Shown: in pieces, positions 8,410-16,690 of the stretch
Layout of the letters: every line of letters begins with the position of its first letter
Numbering within the stretch: position 1 is the first letter of the stretch
The notes under the pieces: generated by a model
What the model was told of the DNA's origin: nothing
The model's input: only the letters and a program-made list of their open reading frames with translations
Databases searched by the model: none
Translations under genes and position numbers: made by a program
Assembly (NCBI GenBank): GCA_016792865.1
Contig: JAEUMJ010000086.1
Coordinates: 1 to 32,371 of the forward strand
DNA length: 32,371 bases
Origin: Hyphomicrobiales bacterium
GTDB taxonomy: Bacteria; Pseudomonadota; Alphaproteobacteria; Rhizobiales; Aestuariivirgaceae
Direction: 5' to 3'

Positions 8410-9404
8410 CACAGAGCCTTCACGCCACCGGGCTTGAAGTCGGGCTTCATCTGCTTCAGCGGATTGCGCAGCGGCGCACCGAAGGGCGCAGCTTCGATTT
8501 CGAAGATGTCGCCTTCTTCCGTCGCGATGCCGTCGGCAATCGACAGTGTGGCGGTGCCGAAATAGTGGATGTGCAGGTCGCCCGGCTTGCGGAAGGGTTC
8601 GTACTTGAAGTGATGGTACTCGAGGTTGGCGAGCGTGTGGGACATGTTGCCCTCGCCCGTGAGGAACGGCTTTTCCCAGATCACCTTGCCCTTGCGGATG
8701 ATGCGGCTCCGGCCTTCAATGTGCTGCGGCAATGCACCCGTGATCATTTCCGGCCCGATGGAGGAGTGGCGCAGCTTCGAATGCGCGAGATAGAGATAGT
8801 TCTGCCGCTCGGTCACATGGTCGGAGTATTCATTGCCCAGCGCGAAGCCCAGGCGCACCGGGCGGCCCTTCCCGTCGATGAGGTAGAGGCCGGCGATTTC
8901 CGGCTCCTCGCCGCCATCGAGCGCAAAGCTCGGCTTCGGAAGCGGCGCACCCGGAGCGACCAGCCAGCGGCCATCGCCCTTGTAGAACCATTCCGGCTGC
9001 ACGCCCGCCGTGCCCTTGGCGGGCTTGCCGCCTTCGAGGCCCATCTTGAACATCTTCAGGCTGTCGGTGAGTTCCGTTTCCTTCGTGTCGAGCTTCTTGT
9101 GCATGGAGTCACGCGCCGAGGCCGACCCCAGATGGGTCAGGCCCGTGCCGGTGACGATGCAGTGGGCAGGATCGGGATGATCGACCGGCGGAAGCACCCG
9201 GCGCTCCTTCAGGGCGGCAGCATAGCTTTCCCCCTTGGCGGCGGCGAGCTGCTTCACCAGTGACGCAAGGCTGGCACGTTCCACCAGCGCATGTTCCGCA
9301 AGCTCCAGCGTGCTGCGCAGGCCCTTGATGGGATGTAGCAAGCCGTTCTTCACGGCGGCGACCTGACGCTTGCCCTTTTCGTTCGTGTACTGAACAATGT
9401 TCAT
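8409..9404 (-). CDS. GguC/AraD1 family protein (fumarylacetoacetate hydrolase fold)
   Basis: This 331-residue protein resembles the GguC/AraD1 group of the fumarylacetoacetate-hydrolase superfamily, found next to sugar transport and sugar-acid genes in rhizobia. It begins [18 protein letters not shown]. It has the conserved central stretch [20 protein letters not shown], then [26 protein letters not shown] with metal-binding acids, and [11 protein letters not shown]. Members are inferred to dehydrate sugar acids or act on keto-sugar acids, and the precise reaction is not well established. Its coupling to dgoK (TGATG overlap) and position 12 bases after the lactonase gene support a role between lactone opening and keto-deoxy acid phosphorylation. 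The start ATG at 9404 has GAGAGG upstream. Confidence 0.8.
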   Translation of the reverse strand: MNIVQYTNEKGKRQVAAVKNGLLHPIKGLRSTLELAEHALVERASLASLVKQLAAAKGESYAAALKERRVLPPVDHPDPAHCIVTGTGLTHLGSASARDSMHKKLDTKETELTDSLKMFKMGLEGGKPAKGTAGVQPEWFYKGDGRWLVAPGAPLPKPSFALDGGEEPEIAGLYLIDGKGRPVRLGFALGNEYSDHVTERQNYLYLAHSKLRHSSIGPEMITGALPQHIEGRSRIIRKGKVIWEKPFLTGEGNMSHTLANLEYHHFKYEPFRKPGDLHIHYFGTATLSIADGIATEEGDIFEIEAAPFGAPLRNPLKQMKPDFKPGGVKAL

Positions 9405-9416
9405 TCTCGATGCCTC

Positions 9417-10322
9417 TCAACCAGCAAATGAAAACTTGGGTGTCCCCCTGACACCCGGATGGAAACAGAACAGCCCCCCTTGCAGCGGATAGCGCGCCAT
9501 GGAGACCTGATCCAGATGCGCCCGCGACGAGGTGACATACATCGTATCGAGATTCGGTCCACCGAAACAAACGCAGGTCGGCCTTTGGGCGGGCATGGCG
9601 ATCACCCGGTCGATGCGGCCCCTGGGATCGATCCGGAGGACACAGCCCCCTTCCCAGCGGGCGCTCCAGACAAACCCCTCGGCATCGACGGTCGCCCCGT
9701 CGGGGTAGCCATGGGCCTTGCTGTCATTCAGCACCCTGCGGTTCGATAGGTTGCCCGAGGCACCATCGAAGTCGTAGGCGTAGATGATCTGGTTCTTGCT
9801 GTCCGAGAAATAGAAGGTGCGGCCATCGGGCGACCAGCAAGGCCCATTCGAGACGCCCACATTGTCTTCCAGCCGGGTGGAAACACCCTGGGCATCGACA
9901 CGGTAAAGTGCCCCCGTGTCGGCGGGAATGGGCAGGTCTTCACCCTTGGGGCCGATGTTCTGGTGCATGGTGCCGACCCAGAAACGGCCCTGCGGGTCTG
10001 CCGCGCCATCGTTGAAGCGGTTGCCGGGGCGGTCCGTCTCCGGCTTGCAGAAGGGGCTGATCGCACCCGTTACGGGGTCGAAACGGTAAAGCCCGTCCTC
10101 GCCCGCCAGGAGGATGCCGCCGGATTTGCGGATCGCCATGGCCGTGATGGTGAGGGTCATGTGCCAGAGGCGGTGGGCACCCGTGGCGGGGTCCAGCCGG
10201 TGCAGACGCGATGGGCGGGCGATGTCGAGCCACCACAGGCACTGGGCCTTTTCATCCCACATGCACCCTTCACCCAGGCTGTCTGCGGCTGGGACAAGGC
10301 AGGTGACCGGAAGAATTTCCAT
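9417..10322 (-). CDS. SMP-30/gluconolactonase family lactonase
   Basis: This 301-residue six-bladed beta-propeller hydrolase opens sugar lactones. The metal ligands of the family are visible: Glu18 (LGEGCMWD), Asn159 (GVSNGPCWSPDG) and Asp208 (GYPDGATVD). The substrate-pocket Asn105 is in RFNDGAADPQGRFWVGTM. ATG at 10322 is chosen because GGAG lies six bases upstream; an in-frame TTG four codons earlier would overlap that SD. It is the first gene of the minus-strand operon lactonase, GguC-like, DgoK, SDR, MFS, and probably hydrolyses an aldonolactone such as galactonolactone. There is no signal peptide, so it is cytosolic. Confidence 0.9.
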   Translation of the reverse strand: MEILPVTCLVPAADSLGEGCMWDEKAQCLWWLDIARPSRLHRLDPATGAHRLWHMTLTITAMAIRKSGGILLAGEDGLYRFDPVTGAISPFCKPETDRPGNRFNDGAADPQGRFWVGTMHQNIGPKGEDLPIPADTGALYRVDAQGVSTRLEDNVGVSNGPCWSPDGRTFYFSDSKNQIIYAYDFDGASGNLSNRRVLNDSKAHGYPDGATVDAEGFVWSARWEGGCVLRIDPRGRIDRVIAMPAQRPTCVCFGGPNLDTMYVTSSRAHLDQVSMARYPLQGGLFCFHPGVRGTPKFSFAG

Positions 10323-10420
10323 CAGGAACTCCAAAGAAGACAGGCAAATAGAGCCAGAGTTCCAACCTTACAAACCTTTAATGCAGGGTCACCTTGAATA
10401 TTCGTAATGCACACCCAAGT

Positions 10421-10473
10421 CCGGAGGAAGCCGGCGCCGGGCCCCTCTGGCAGGAAAGCATCCCCTTTCCTGC
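10421..10473 (+). promoter_or_regulatory. Structured leader upstream of the TerC family gene
   Basis: Two adjacent hairpins lie 53-105 bases before the start. CCGGAGG (10421-10427) pairs with CCTCTGG (10444-10450) around a GC-rich inner helix, and GCAGGAAA (10450-10457) pairs perfectly with TTTCCTGC (10466-10473) around an eight-base loop. No T-run follows, so this is not a plain terminator. Some terC/alx genes carry a manganese riboswitch, but I cannot match its consensus here. Confidence 0.35.
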
Positions 10474-10525
10474 GATGTCGGAGCTGGAAAAAAGACCAAC
10501 ATCATAAAGAGAGTGAGCGCCCGGC

Positions 10526-11521
10526 ATGGATTTCATGTTCGCCGTATTGCAGGCCGATGTTTTCGGCACCCCGGCCTATTTCTGGATGGTTTTCATCACG
10601 ATCGTGGTGGCCCTCCTCGCCTTTGACCTCGGCGTCCTTCACAAGGATGACCATGAAATCTCCGCCCGCGAGAGCTTCCTCATGTATGGTGGCTACGTGG
10701 CCATCGCCTTTGCCTTCGGCGCCTGGGTCTGGTGGTCGCGCGGCGCCCAAAGCGGGCTTGAATTCTATACCGGCTACGTGATCGAGCAATCGCTGGCGAT
10801 GGACAACATCTTCGTCATCGCGACCATCTTCACCTATTTTGCGGTCCCGCGCGCCTACCAGCACCGCGTGCTGTTCTGGGGCATCCTCGGCGCCATCGCC
10901 ATGCGCGCCGTCATGATCGGCCTGGGAGCGGCCCTCGTCACCCAGTTCAGCTGGATCCTTTATGTCTTCGGTGCCTTCCTCGTCTTCACCGGCCTCAAGA
11001 TGTTCAAGGCCGGAGACGAACCCGCCGATTTCGAGAGCAATCCTGTCCTCACGTTCCTGCGCAAGCACTTCCGCATCACCAAGGAACTGCATGGTCACGA
11101 CTTCACCGTGAAGAAGCCGGATCCCAAGACGGGCAAGCTCGTCACCTGGCTCACGCCGCTCGCCGTCGCCCTCATCCTGGTGGAATTCGTGGACCTCATC
11201 TTCGCGGTCGACTCGGTTCCGGCGATCTTTGCGGTGACGCTTGACCCCTTCATCGTCTATACCTCGAACATCTTCGCCATCCTCGGCCTGCGCTCTCTCT
11301 ACTTCGCGCTGGCTGCCGCAATGCACCGCTTCAAGTATCTCAAGGTGGCCCTTGCCACGATCCTGGTGCTGGTCGGCATCAAGATCTTCCTTGTGCCGCT
11401 GGGCGTGAAGATCGACACCCTGCTGTCGCTGGTGGTGACGGTCTCGATCCTCGCCGCGGGCATCCTGTTCTCGCTCTGGAAGACGAGCCGGGAAGCCCGG
11501 CAGGAGACACTTGCAAACTGA
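10526..11521 (+). CDS. TerC family integral membrane protein
   Basis: This 331-residue TerC/Alx-type inner-membrane protein has about nine hydrophobic helices. The family signature acids sit within membrane segments: AFDLGVLH near residue 33, EQSLAMDNIFVIA near 90, and LVEFVDLIFAVDSVPAIFAVT near 230. A charged cytoplasmic loop (about 165-205, including HGHDFTVKKPDPKTGK) separates the halves, as in Alx. Homologues have been linked to manganese export, and TerC itself to tellurite resistance. The exact ion here is not shown. The gene is divergent from the lactonase operon, and a structured leader precedes it. A UPF0114 gene follows 49 bases later. Confidence 0.92.
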   Translation: MDFMFAVLQADVFGTPAYFWMVFITIVVALLAFDLGVLHKDDHEISARESFLMYGGYVAIAFAFGAWVWWSRGAQSGLEFYTGYVIEQSLAMDNIFVIATIFTYFAVPRAYQHRVLFWGILGAIAMRAVMIGLGAALVTQFSWILYVFGAFLVFTGLKMFKAGDEPADFESNPVLTFLRKHFRITKELHGHDFTVKKPDPKTGKLVTWLTPLAVALILVEFVDLIFAVDSVPAIFAVTLDPFIVYTSNIFAILGLRSLYFALAAAMHRFKYLKVALATILVLVGIKIFLVPLGVKIDTLLSLVVTVSILAAGILFSLWKTSREARQETLAN

Positions 11522-11570
11522 GGCGAAGAAGCTAGATCTTTGCCTCGGCAAGAGGTGAGCAGGGAATCCC

Positions 11571-12095
11571 ATGAAACAGCTTGAACTGATGATAGAACGC
11601 GTCATCCTGGCGTCGCGCTGGCTCCTGGTGGTGTTCTACCTCGGCCTGACGCTGGCCCTGCTCCTCTACGGCATTTCCTTTGCCCGCAAGCTCTGGGAGT
11701 TCCTCGCCAAGGTCTGGACCATCGAGGAGACGGACGCGATCCTGAAGATCCTGTCTTTGATCGACGCCAGCCTGGTGGCCAGCCTCGTGGTGATGGTCAT
11801 CATCTCAGGCTACGAGAACTTCGTCAGCCGCTTCGATGAAGCCGAAGGCAAGGAAGGCGAATTGTCGTGGCTGGGCAAGATCGATGCGGGTTCGCTCAAG
11901 ATCAAGGTGGCGTCCACCATCGTGGCGATTTCGTCCATCCATCTGTTGCAGGTGTTCCTCAACGCCAACCAGTACACCAGCGACAAGATCATGTGGCTGA
12001 CGATCGTGCACATGGCCTTCGTCTTCTCTGCCCTGTTGCTGGCCTATATCGACCGCATCATGGCCCAGACCAAGAAGGGGAAGGACGGGGATTGA
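11571..12095 (+). CDS. UPF0114 (YqhA) family membrane protein
   Basis: This 174-residue protein has the features of the UPF0114/YqhA family: three to four membrane segments (RWLLVVFYLGLTLALLLYG, LIDASLVASLVVMVIISGYENF, IHLLQVFLNA, IVHMAFVFSALLLAYIDRIM) and the family motif SGYENFVSRFD in the middle. The function of the family is unknown. ATG at 11571 has AGGGA upstream. Between this gene and the TerC gene a hairpin (GAGGCGAA 11520-11527 with TTTGCCTC 11539-11546) lacks a T-run, so the two genes may be co-transcribed. The 3' end faces the glutamine synthetase homologue with a 34-base gap. Confidence 0.88.
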   Translation: MKQLELMIERVILASRWLLVVFYLGLTLALLLYGISFARKLWEFLAKVWTIEETDAILKILSLIDASLVASLVVMVIISGYENFVSRFDEAEGKEGELSWLGKIDAGSLKIKVASTIVAISSIHLLQVFLNANQYTSDKIMWLTIVHMAFVFSALLLAYIDRIMAQTKKGKDGD

Positions 12096-12129
12096 TCCCC
12101 CGCCCTCCTGACTCTTGCCACGCCGGTCA

Positions 12130-13509
12130 TCAGACCGTGCGCAGGTACCATTCGAAATCGCGCACCGTCGGCTCGGCGAAGAACCGGTCTGCTTCCACTT
12201 CCTTGAGGGTGCAGAAGGTGTCCACGAATTCCTTGCCGAAGTATTCCTTGAGGATCGAGGCGCGCCAGAAGGCGTCGATGGCATCGAACCAGTTGCCGGG
12301 AATGTACTTCGCCCGCTTTTCGTAGCCGTTGCCGACAACCGGATTGCCCGGATCTTCCTTCTCGGAAATGCCGTAGTGCATGCCCGCCAGGATGGCCGCC
12401 ATGACCAGATAGGGGTTGGCATCGGCTCCCGACGGGCGGTGCTCGATATGGCAGGCCTTGGCAGACCCCGCCGGAATGCGGAGCGAAACCGTGCGGTTGT
12501 TGACACCCCAGTTGGCGGCAACCGGGGCATAGGAATTGCGGCGGAACCGGCGGTAGGAATTGGCGTTGGGCGCGAAGATCAGCATCGACTCAGCCATCGC
12601 CGCCTTCAGCCCGCCGATGGCATGCATGAGAAGCTGGTTATCGGCCGGGTTGTCGGCAGCAAAGAGGTTGTTGCCCGCATCGTCCCCCAGGGAAACGTGG
12701 ACGTGCATGCCTGATCCCGTCCACTGGGAATAGGGCTTGGCCATGAAGGTGGCGCAGAGGCCGTGCTTCTCCGCCGCCGCCTTGATGACCCGCTTCAGCA
12801 TGATCGCCTCGTCACAGGCCTTGAGGACATCGGCGCGATGGCGCAACACGATTTCCATCTGTCCCGGCGCATATTCCGAGATCAGGGTCTTGGCGGGAAG
12901 CCCCTGCAGCTCGCACCACTCATAGAGATCCTTGAAGAAGGGCCCGAAATCATCCGTGTCCTGAAGATAGTAGGCCTGATAATGCTGCGGCCGGGCCTCG
13001 TTGATGAGGGAGCGCGGCGGCACCGGCTTGCCCGCCATCGCGGAGGCCCGGTCCATCAGGAAGAATTCCAGCTCGATTGCGCCGACCGGAGTCATGTTGA
13101 GGTCGGCCTTGAAGCGGTTGATGATCTTCTCCAGCGCATTGCGCGGATCGGCATAGGCGGGCATGCCGTCGAGATCGTGGATGGAGGCCACGTATTGCGC
13201 GGTCTTGTCGAGCCACGGAACGCGATGCAACGTCCCGCTCACCGGCCAGAGCAGCAGGTCACGGTCGCCCTCGTCGAAGACCAGGCCCGTTTCGGGGACA
13301 TCCTGCCCCGTGGCGTCCAGCACCAGGGCGGAGATCGGGAAGAAGCGGCCATCGTTCCATGCCGGCACCACTTCATCGCGGCGCAGGACCTTGCCGCGGG
13401 CCACGCCGCAAAGATCGGTCCAGACGATCTGCACGCTTTCGATGTCAGGATTGGCATCGAGGAAAGCCTGCGCTTCGGCGCCACGCTTCGGGGTTACATA
13501 GGTTGACAT
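12130..13509 (-). CDS. Glutamine synthetase family protein (PuuA-type)
   Basis: This 459-residue ATP-dependent amide ligase of the glutamine-synthetase superfamily most resembles gamma-glutamylpolyamine synthetases. Visible motifs are VWTDLCGVARGK (residues 29-40), the metal-binding IELEFF (145-150), YAPGQMEI (213-220), GSGMHVH (265-271) and EHRPSGADANPYL (356-368). The C-terminal adenylylation loop of GlnA is not recognisable. ATG at 13509 has GGGAGGA upstream; an in-frame start at 13539 would overlap the preceding gene. It lies 26 bases after the class III aminotransferase gene, a pairing seen in polyamine (Puu-like) and amine catabolism. It probably gamma-glutamylates an amine or amino acid; the substrate is unknown. 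Confidence 0.88.
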   Translation of the reverse strand: MSTYVTPKRGAEAQAFLDANPDIESVQIVWTDLCGVARGKVLRRDEVVPAWNDGRFFPISALVLDATGQDVPETGLVFDEGDRDLLLWPVSGTLHRVPWLDKTAQYVASIHDLDGMPAYADPRNALEKIINRFKADLNMTPVGAIELEFFLMDRASAMAGKPVPPRSLINEARPQHYQAYYLQDTDDFGPFFKDLYEWCELQGLPAKTLISEYAPGQMEIVLRHRADVLKACDEAIMLKRVIKAAAEKHGLCATFMAKPYSQWTGSGMHVHVSLGDDAGNNLFAADNPADNQLLMHAIGGLKAAMAESMLIFAPNANSYRRFRRNSYAPVAANWGVNNRTVSLRIPAGSAKACHIEHRPSGADANPYLVMAAILAGMHYGISEKEDPGNPVVGNGYEKRAKYIPGNWFDAIDAFWRASILKEYFGKEFVDTFCTLKEVEADRFFAEPTVRDFEWYLRTV

Positions 13510-13535
13510 TTTTTCGTCCTCCCTTTCGGGGAAGT

Positions 13536-14891
13536 TCAACTCTTCAGTTCGGCAAGGCAGCGGTCAAGCCCGCTGATCAGGGTTTCGACGTGCATATCGG
13601 TCGTTGCCGGGCAGATGAGCATCATGTTGTGGAACGGCGTGATCACCACGCCGCGGTTCAGAAGGAAGTGATGCACCGCCTCGTCAATGGGCCGGTGGAT
13701 CACCTTCGACGCCTCGAAGCCGTTTTTCGGACGTTCGGGGCAGCACATGAATTCCACGCGGGCACCCACGCGGGTCACGTGCCAGGGCACACCATGTTTG
13801 ATGATGACATCCGCGATACCCTTTTCGAGCCGACGGGCGCGGTCGATCAGGGGCACGAAAGCCTCCTCTGTGAAGAATTCCCTGAGCACGGCCTTGATCA
13901 GCGCGAGCTGGATCCTGGAGCCGGACAGTGTGGTTCCGATGCCGGAGCGGCCTTCGCCGCGCCTCGACAGGTAATCGCGGATGCGGGCTGCGGCATCCGC
14001 GGAGAAGCCATAGGCGGCGGCAGGAATGCCCCCGGCGATGGGCTTGCCGAAGACCAGGCCATCGGGTTTCAGCCCGGCAAGGCGGGCATAGCCGCCGGGA
14101 CCGGAGGACAGCGTGTGCGTCTCATCCAGGATCAGGAGCGTGCCGGATTTTTCCGTCAGCACACGGAGCTTTTCGAGGAAGCCCGGCGCGGGCAGCACCA
14201 TGCCGATGTTGGTCATCACCGGTTCGGCAAGGACACAGGCCACATCGCCCGGCGCAAGAGCGGCTTCGAGCGCAGCCTCGTCGTTGAACTCGACCACCTT
14301 GGTGAACTGCGTGAGATCGCGGGGTTCGCCGACGAGGCCGCCCACCATCTTCACCTCGCCGCCATCGGCGGTCACGAAGGTATCATCCACGCAGCCATGA
14401 TAGCAGTGGTTGAAAACGAGGATCTTGCTCCGCCCGGTGATGGCGCGGCACCAGCGCAGCACGGCGCGATTGGCGTCCGATGCCGTTGCCGTTACCTGCC
14501 AGAAGGGCAATCCGAAACGGTCTTCCAGGAGAGCGCCCACCTCGGCGGCATCCTCGGAGGGCAGCATGGTGGTCAGGCCGTTCGCGCCTTCCGCCTGCAG
14601 GGCCTTGACCACGGCGGGTGGCGAGTGCCCGAACATGGCGCCCGTGTCGCCCAGGCAGAAATCAATGTAGGCATTGCCATCCGCGTCGATGATATCGACC
14701 CCGCTCGCCCGGCTCACGAACAGGGGAAAGGGTGTGCCCCAGTCAACCATCCAATGCATGGGAACGCCGCGCAACCAGTTCCGGGCTGCCTTGCCAGCGA
14801 GGGCTTTTGAATTCGGATTGCGCTGATCGAAGAGGTTCTTTTCCCGCTTGAGCATTGCCTCGACGGCGGCATCCGAGATGGGTGAACGCAA
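13536..14891 (-). CDS. Class III PLP-dependent aminotransferase
   Basis: This 451-residue aminotransferase is of the omega/glutamate-1-semialdehyde class. PLP contacts are visible: Asp256 in LDETHT and the Schiff-base Lys283 in FGKPIAGG. Early in the protein are GVDIIDADGNAYIDF and FGHSPP; the ring-stacking region is NHCYHGCVDD. The start is taken as TTG at 14891, since no convincing SD precedes the next ATG at 14855; this choice is uncertain. The PuuA-type gene follows 26 bases later, so the pair probably moves amino groups off an amine or amino acid and onto an oxo-acid. It is divergent from the class IV aminotransferase. Confidence 0.85.
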   Translation of the reverse strand: MRSPISDAAVEAMLKREKNLFDQRNPNSKALAGKAARNWLRGVPMHWMVDWGTPFPLFVSRASGVDIIDADGNAYIDFCLGDTGAMFGHSPPAVVKALQAEGANGLTTMLPSEDAAEVGALLEDRFGLPFWQVTATASDANRAVLRWCRAITGRSKILVFNHCYHGCVDDTFVTADGGEVKMVGGLVGEPRDLTQFTKVVEFNDEAALEAALAPGDVACVLAEPVMTNIGMVLPAPGFLEKLRVLTEKSGTLLILDETHTLSSGPGGYARLAGLKPDGLVFGKPIAGGIPAAAYGFSADAAARIRDYLSRRGEGRSGIGTTLSGSRIQLALIKAVLREFFTEEAFVPLIDRARRLEKGIADVIIKHGVPWHVTRVGARVEFMCCPERPKNGFEASKVIHRPIDEAVHHFLLNRGVVITPFHNMMLICPATTDMHVETLISGLDRCLAELKS

Positions 14892-14995
14892 GATGGACCT
14901 GACTGTTGTTACCGTTGACCAAGGGCTTAGCCGGGTTTAAGGGGCCACCTCAACCCCTCAAGTTTGCAGTGCAACATTCCCCAGGAAAATCAAGC

Positions 14996-15841
14996 ATGAG
15001 CCGCATCGTTTTCGTGAATGGCGCCTTCGTCCCCGAAGCGGACGCGAAGATCTCGATCTTCGATCGCGGCTTTCTCTTTGCCGACGGTGTGTATGAGGTG
15101 ACGCCCGTGGTCAATGGCAGGCTGGTGGACTACGACGCCCACATGGAGCGCCTTGACCGCTCGCTGAAGGAACTGCGCATGGCTGCACCCTGCCCGGCTG
15201 CCGAGATGCGCACCATGCACGAGGAACTGGTGAAGCGGAACAGGCTTGGGGAAGGCATCATCTACATGCAGGTCACACGGGGCGTGGCCGACCGCCAGTT
15301 CAATTTTCCGAAGGATGCAAGGTCGTCTCTCGTCGGCTTCACCCAAACCATGGCGCTGATCGACAACCCCAACGCCCGCACCGGCGTGAAGGTGGTAACG
15401 ACGCCGGACATTCGCTGGCTCCGCCGCGACATCAAGTCGGTGATGCTGCTTGCGCCGGTCCTCGGCAAGCAGGAGGCCTATGAAAAGGGCGCCGCTGAAG
15501 GCTGGATGGTGGAGGACGGCTTCGTCACCGAGGGCACCTCGTCGAACGCCTATATCGTGAAGGACAACACCATCATCACCCGCCCCCTCTCCAACCGCAT
15601 CCTGGCGGGCTGCACGCGAAAGGCGCTGTTCCGTCTCGCCCGCGAGCATGGCGTGCGAATCGAGGAACGCGCCTTCACACCGGAAGAGGCGCTCGCTGCC
15701 GACGAAGCCTTCCTCACCTCTGCCTCCCAATTCGTCATGCCGATTGTGGAAATCGACGGTCAGCGCATCGGAGGCGGGCAGCCCGGACCCATCACTCGCC
15801 GCATGCGCGAATTTTTTCTTCAGGAAGCCCAAAAAGCCTGA
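14996..15841 (+). CDS. Class IV aminotransferase, D-amino-acid transaminase-like
   Basis: This 281-residue fold-type IV PLP enzyme resembles D-amino acid transaminase (Dat). It shows FVNGAFVPEADAKISIFDRGF at the start, FADGVYEV (28-35), Lys147 (DIKSVMLL) as the PLP lysine, Glu179 in TEGTSSN, and LAGCTRKALF. The substrate-carboxylate trap of classical D-transaminases (RxH before FP) reads R100-Q-F here, so the His is replaced and the substrate may differ. ATG at 14996 has AGGA upstream; the in-frame start at 14906 is less likely because it would begin close to the divergent gene. The adjacent regulator and the racemase-like operon fit D-amino acid metabolism (inference). Confidence 0.87.
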   Translation: MSRIVFVNGAFVPEADAKISIFDRGFLFADGVYEVTPVVNGRLVDYDAHMERLDRSLKELRMAAPCPAAEMRTMHEELVKRNRLGEGIIYMQVTRGVADRQFNFPKDARSSLVGFTQTMALIDNPNARTGVKVVTTPDIRWLRRDIKSVMLLAPVLGKQEAYEKGAAEGWMVEDGFVTEGTSSNAYIVKDNTIITRPLSNRILAGCTRKALFRLAREHGVRIEERAFTPEEALAADEAFLTSASQFVMPIVEIDGQRIGGGQPGPITRRMREFFLQEAQKA

Positions 15842-15900
15842 CAACCCAATAAATTCAAGGGTTGAACATGGTGCAAACAGGCAATCGAAAATTGCAACAC

Positions 15901-15929
15901 AGATGCGATTTTCTTGGTTTATCGCATCT
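15901..15929. repeat. Perfect inverted repeat, candidate operator
   Basis: AGATGCGAT (15901-15909) and ATCGCATCT (15921-15929) are exact inverted copies with an 11-base AT-rich centre, 23 bases before the regulator ATG. This is a likely operator for the GntR-type protein encoded next, though a hairpin acting at RNA level cannot be excluded. Confidence 0.5.
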
Positions 15930-15952
15930 CCTGAGTTGTGATACGCTGGCGC

Positions 15953-16690
15953 ATGGACAAGTTGCCCAGCGCCATCACTTCAGCCGGACCTGACAGGATC
16001 CATCGCCGGAAACTCTCCGACGAAGTGTTCGACCGCCTCAAGGAACTGATCGCCAGCGATGCCCACCCACCCGGCAGCCTGATGCCGTCGGAACGGGATC
16101 TCATGGCCCGCTTCGGGGTGGGCCGACCGGTTGTGCGCGAGGCCATGCAGCAACTTGAGGTTCTGGGAATGGTGGCCATCAATCATGGCGAGCGGGCAAG
16201 GGTTCTGGAAGTCACGCCGCAATCCCTGTTCCAGCGCATGCAAGACCCCGCCCGGCTCATGCTGGCGCGGTCGGCGCAATCACTCGAAAACATGAAATGC
16301 GCCCGCATCTTTTTCGAACGCGGCATGGTGCGGGAAGCAGCCCTCAAGGCAACTGCCGACGAGGTGGAACACCTTCGCGCCATTCTCGAAGAGCAGCACA
16401 GCCACTTCGGCAATCCCCCGGCCTTCATCGACACCGACATGCGCTTCCACACCGCGATTGCCGCCATTTCCGGCAATCCGCTGTTTGCGGCCTGGAGCGA
16501 GGCGATGCTTGGCTGGCTGAAGATCCACCATCAGGAATTGCTGATCTGGACCGGCAAGGAGCACTTCGCGCTTCAGGAACATGCCGAGGTCATTTCGCAC
16601 ATTGCCGCCCATGATCCCGACATGGCGGAACAGGCCATGGTGAAGCATCTCGAACGCACCCGTCCGCTTTACGTGCCGCGCAGCAACTAG
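15953..16690 (+). CDS. GntR family (FadR/FCD) transcriptional regulator
   Basis: This 245-residue regulator has an N-terminal winged helix at about residues 18-85 (KLSDEVFDRLKELI, then PSERDLMARFGVGRPVVREAMQQLEVLGMV) and a C-terminal FCD ligand domain at about 100-240. Metal/ligand residues include DMRFHTAIAAISGNP, with further histidines in EHAEVISHI and KHLER. ATG at 15953 is chosen; a GTG at 15938 would add five residues. Overall it resembles NanR-like FCD regulators, which bind organic or sugar acids. It follows the class IV aminotransferase and faces the acyltransferase, sharing a CTAG at the stop codons. It likely controls itself and the minus-strand BKACE operon or the aminotransferase (inference). 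Confidence 0.9.
   Translation: MDKLPSAITSAGPDRIHRRKLSDEVFDRLKELIASDAHPPGSLMPSERDLMARFGVGRPVVREAMQQLEVLGMVAINHGERARVLEVTPQSLFQRMQDPARLMLARSAQSLENMKCARIFFERGMVREAALKATADEVEHLRAILEEQHSHFGNPPAFIDTDMRFHTAIAAISGNPLFAAWSEAMLGWLKIHHQELLIWTGKEHFALQEHAEVISHIAAHDPDMAEQAMVKHLERTRPLYVPRSN

Noticed and set aside
10323-10525. A manganese (yybP-ykoY) riboswitch before the TerC family gene
   Set aside because: The two hairpins are real by pairing, but I could not identify the conserved loop sequences of that riboswitch.
13359-14810. A 483-codon open frame on the plus strand opposite the class III aminotransferase
   Set aside because: It is antisense to a gene with intact PLP motifs; the predicted protein is low-complexity His/Gly/Asp-rich and has no start signal or domain.
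15842-15870. A terminator after the class IV aminotransferase (CAACCC / GGGTTG)
   Set aside because: The 6-bp stem has a long loop and no T-run after it; support is too weak to annotate.
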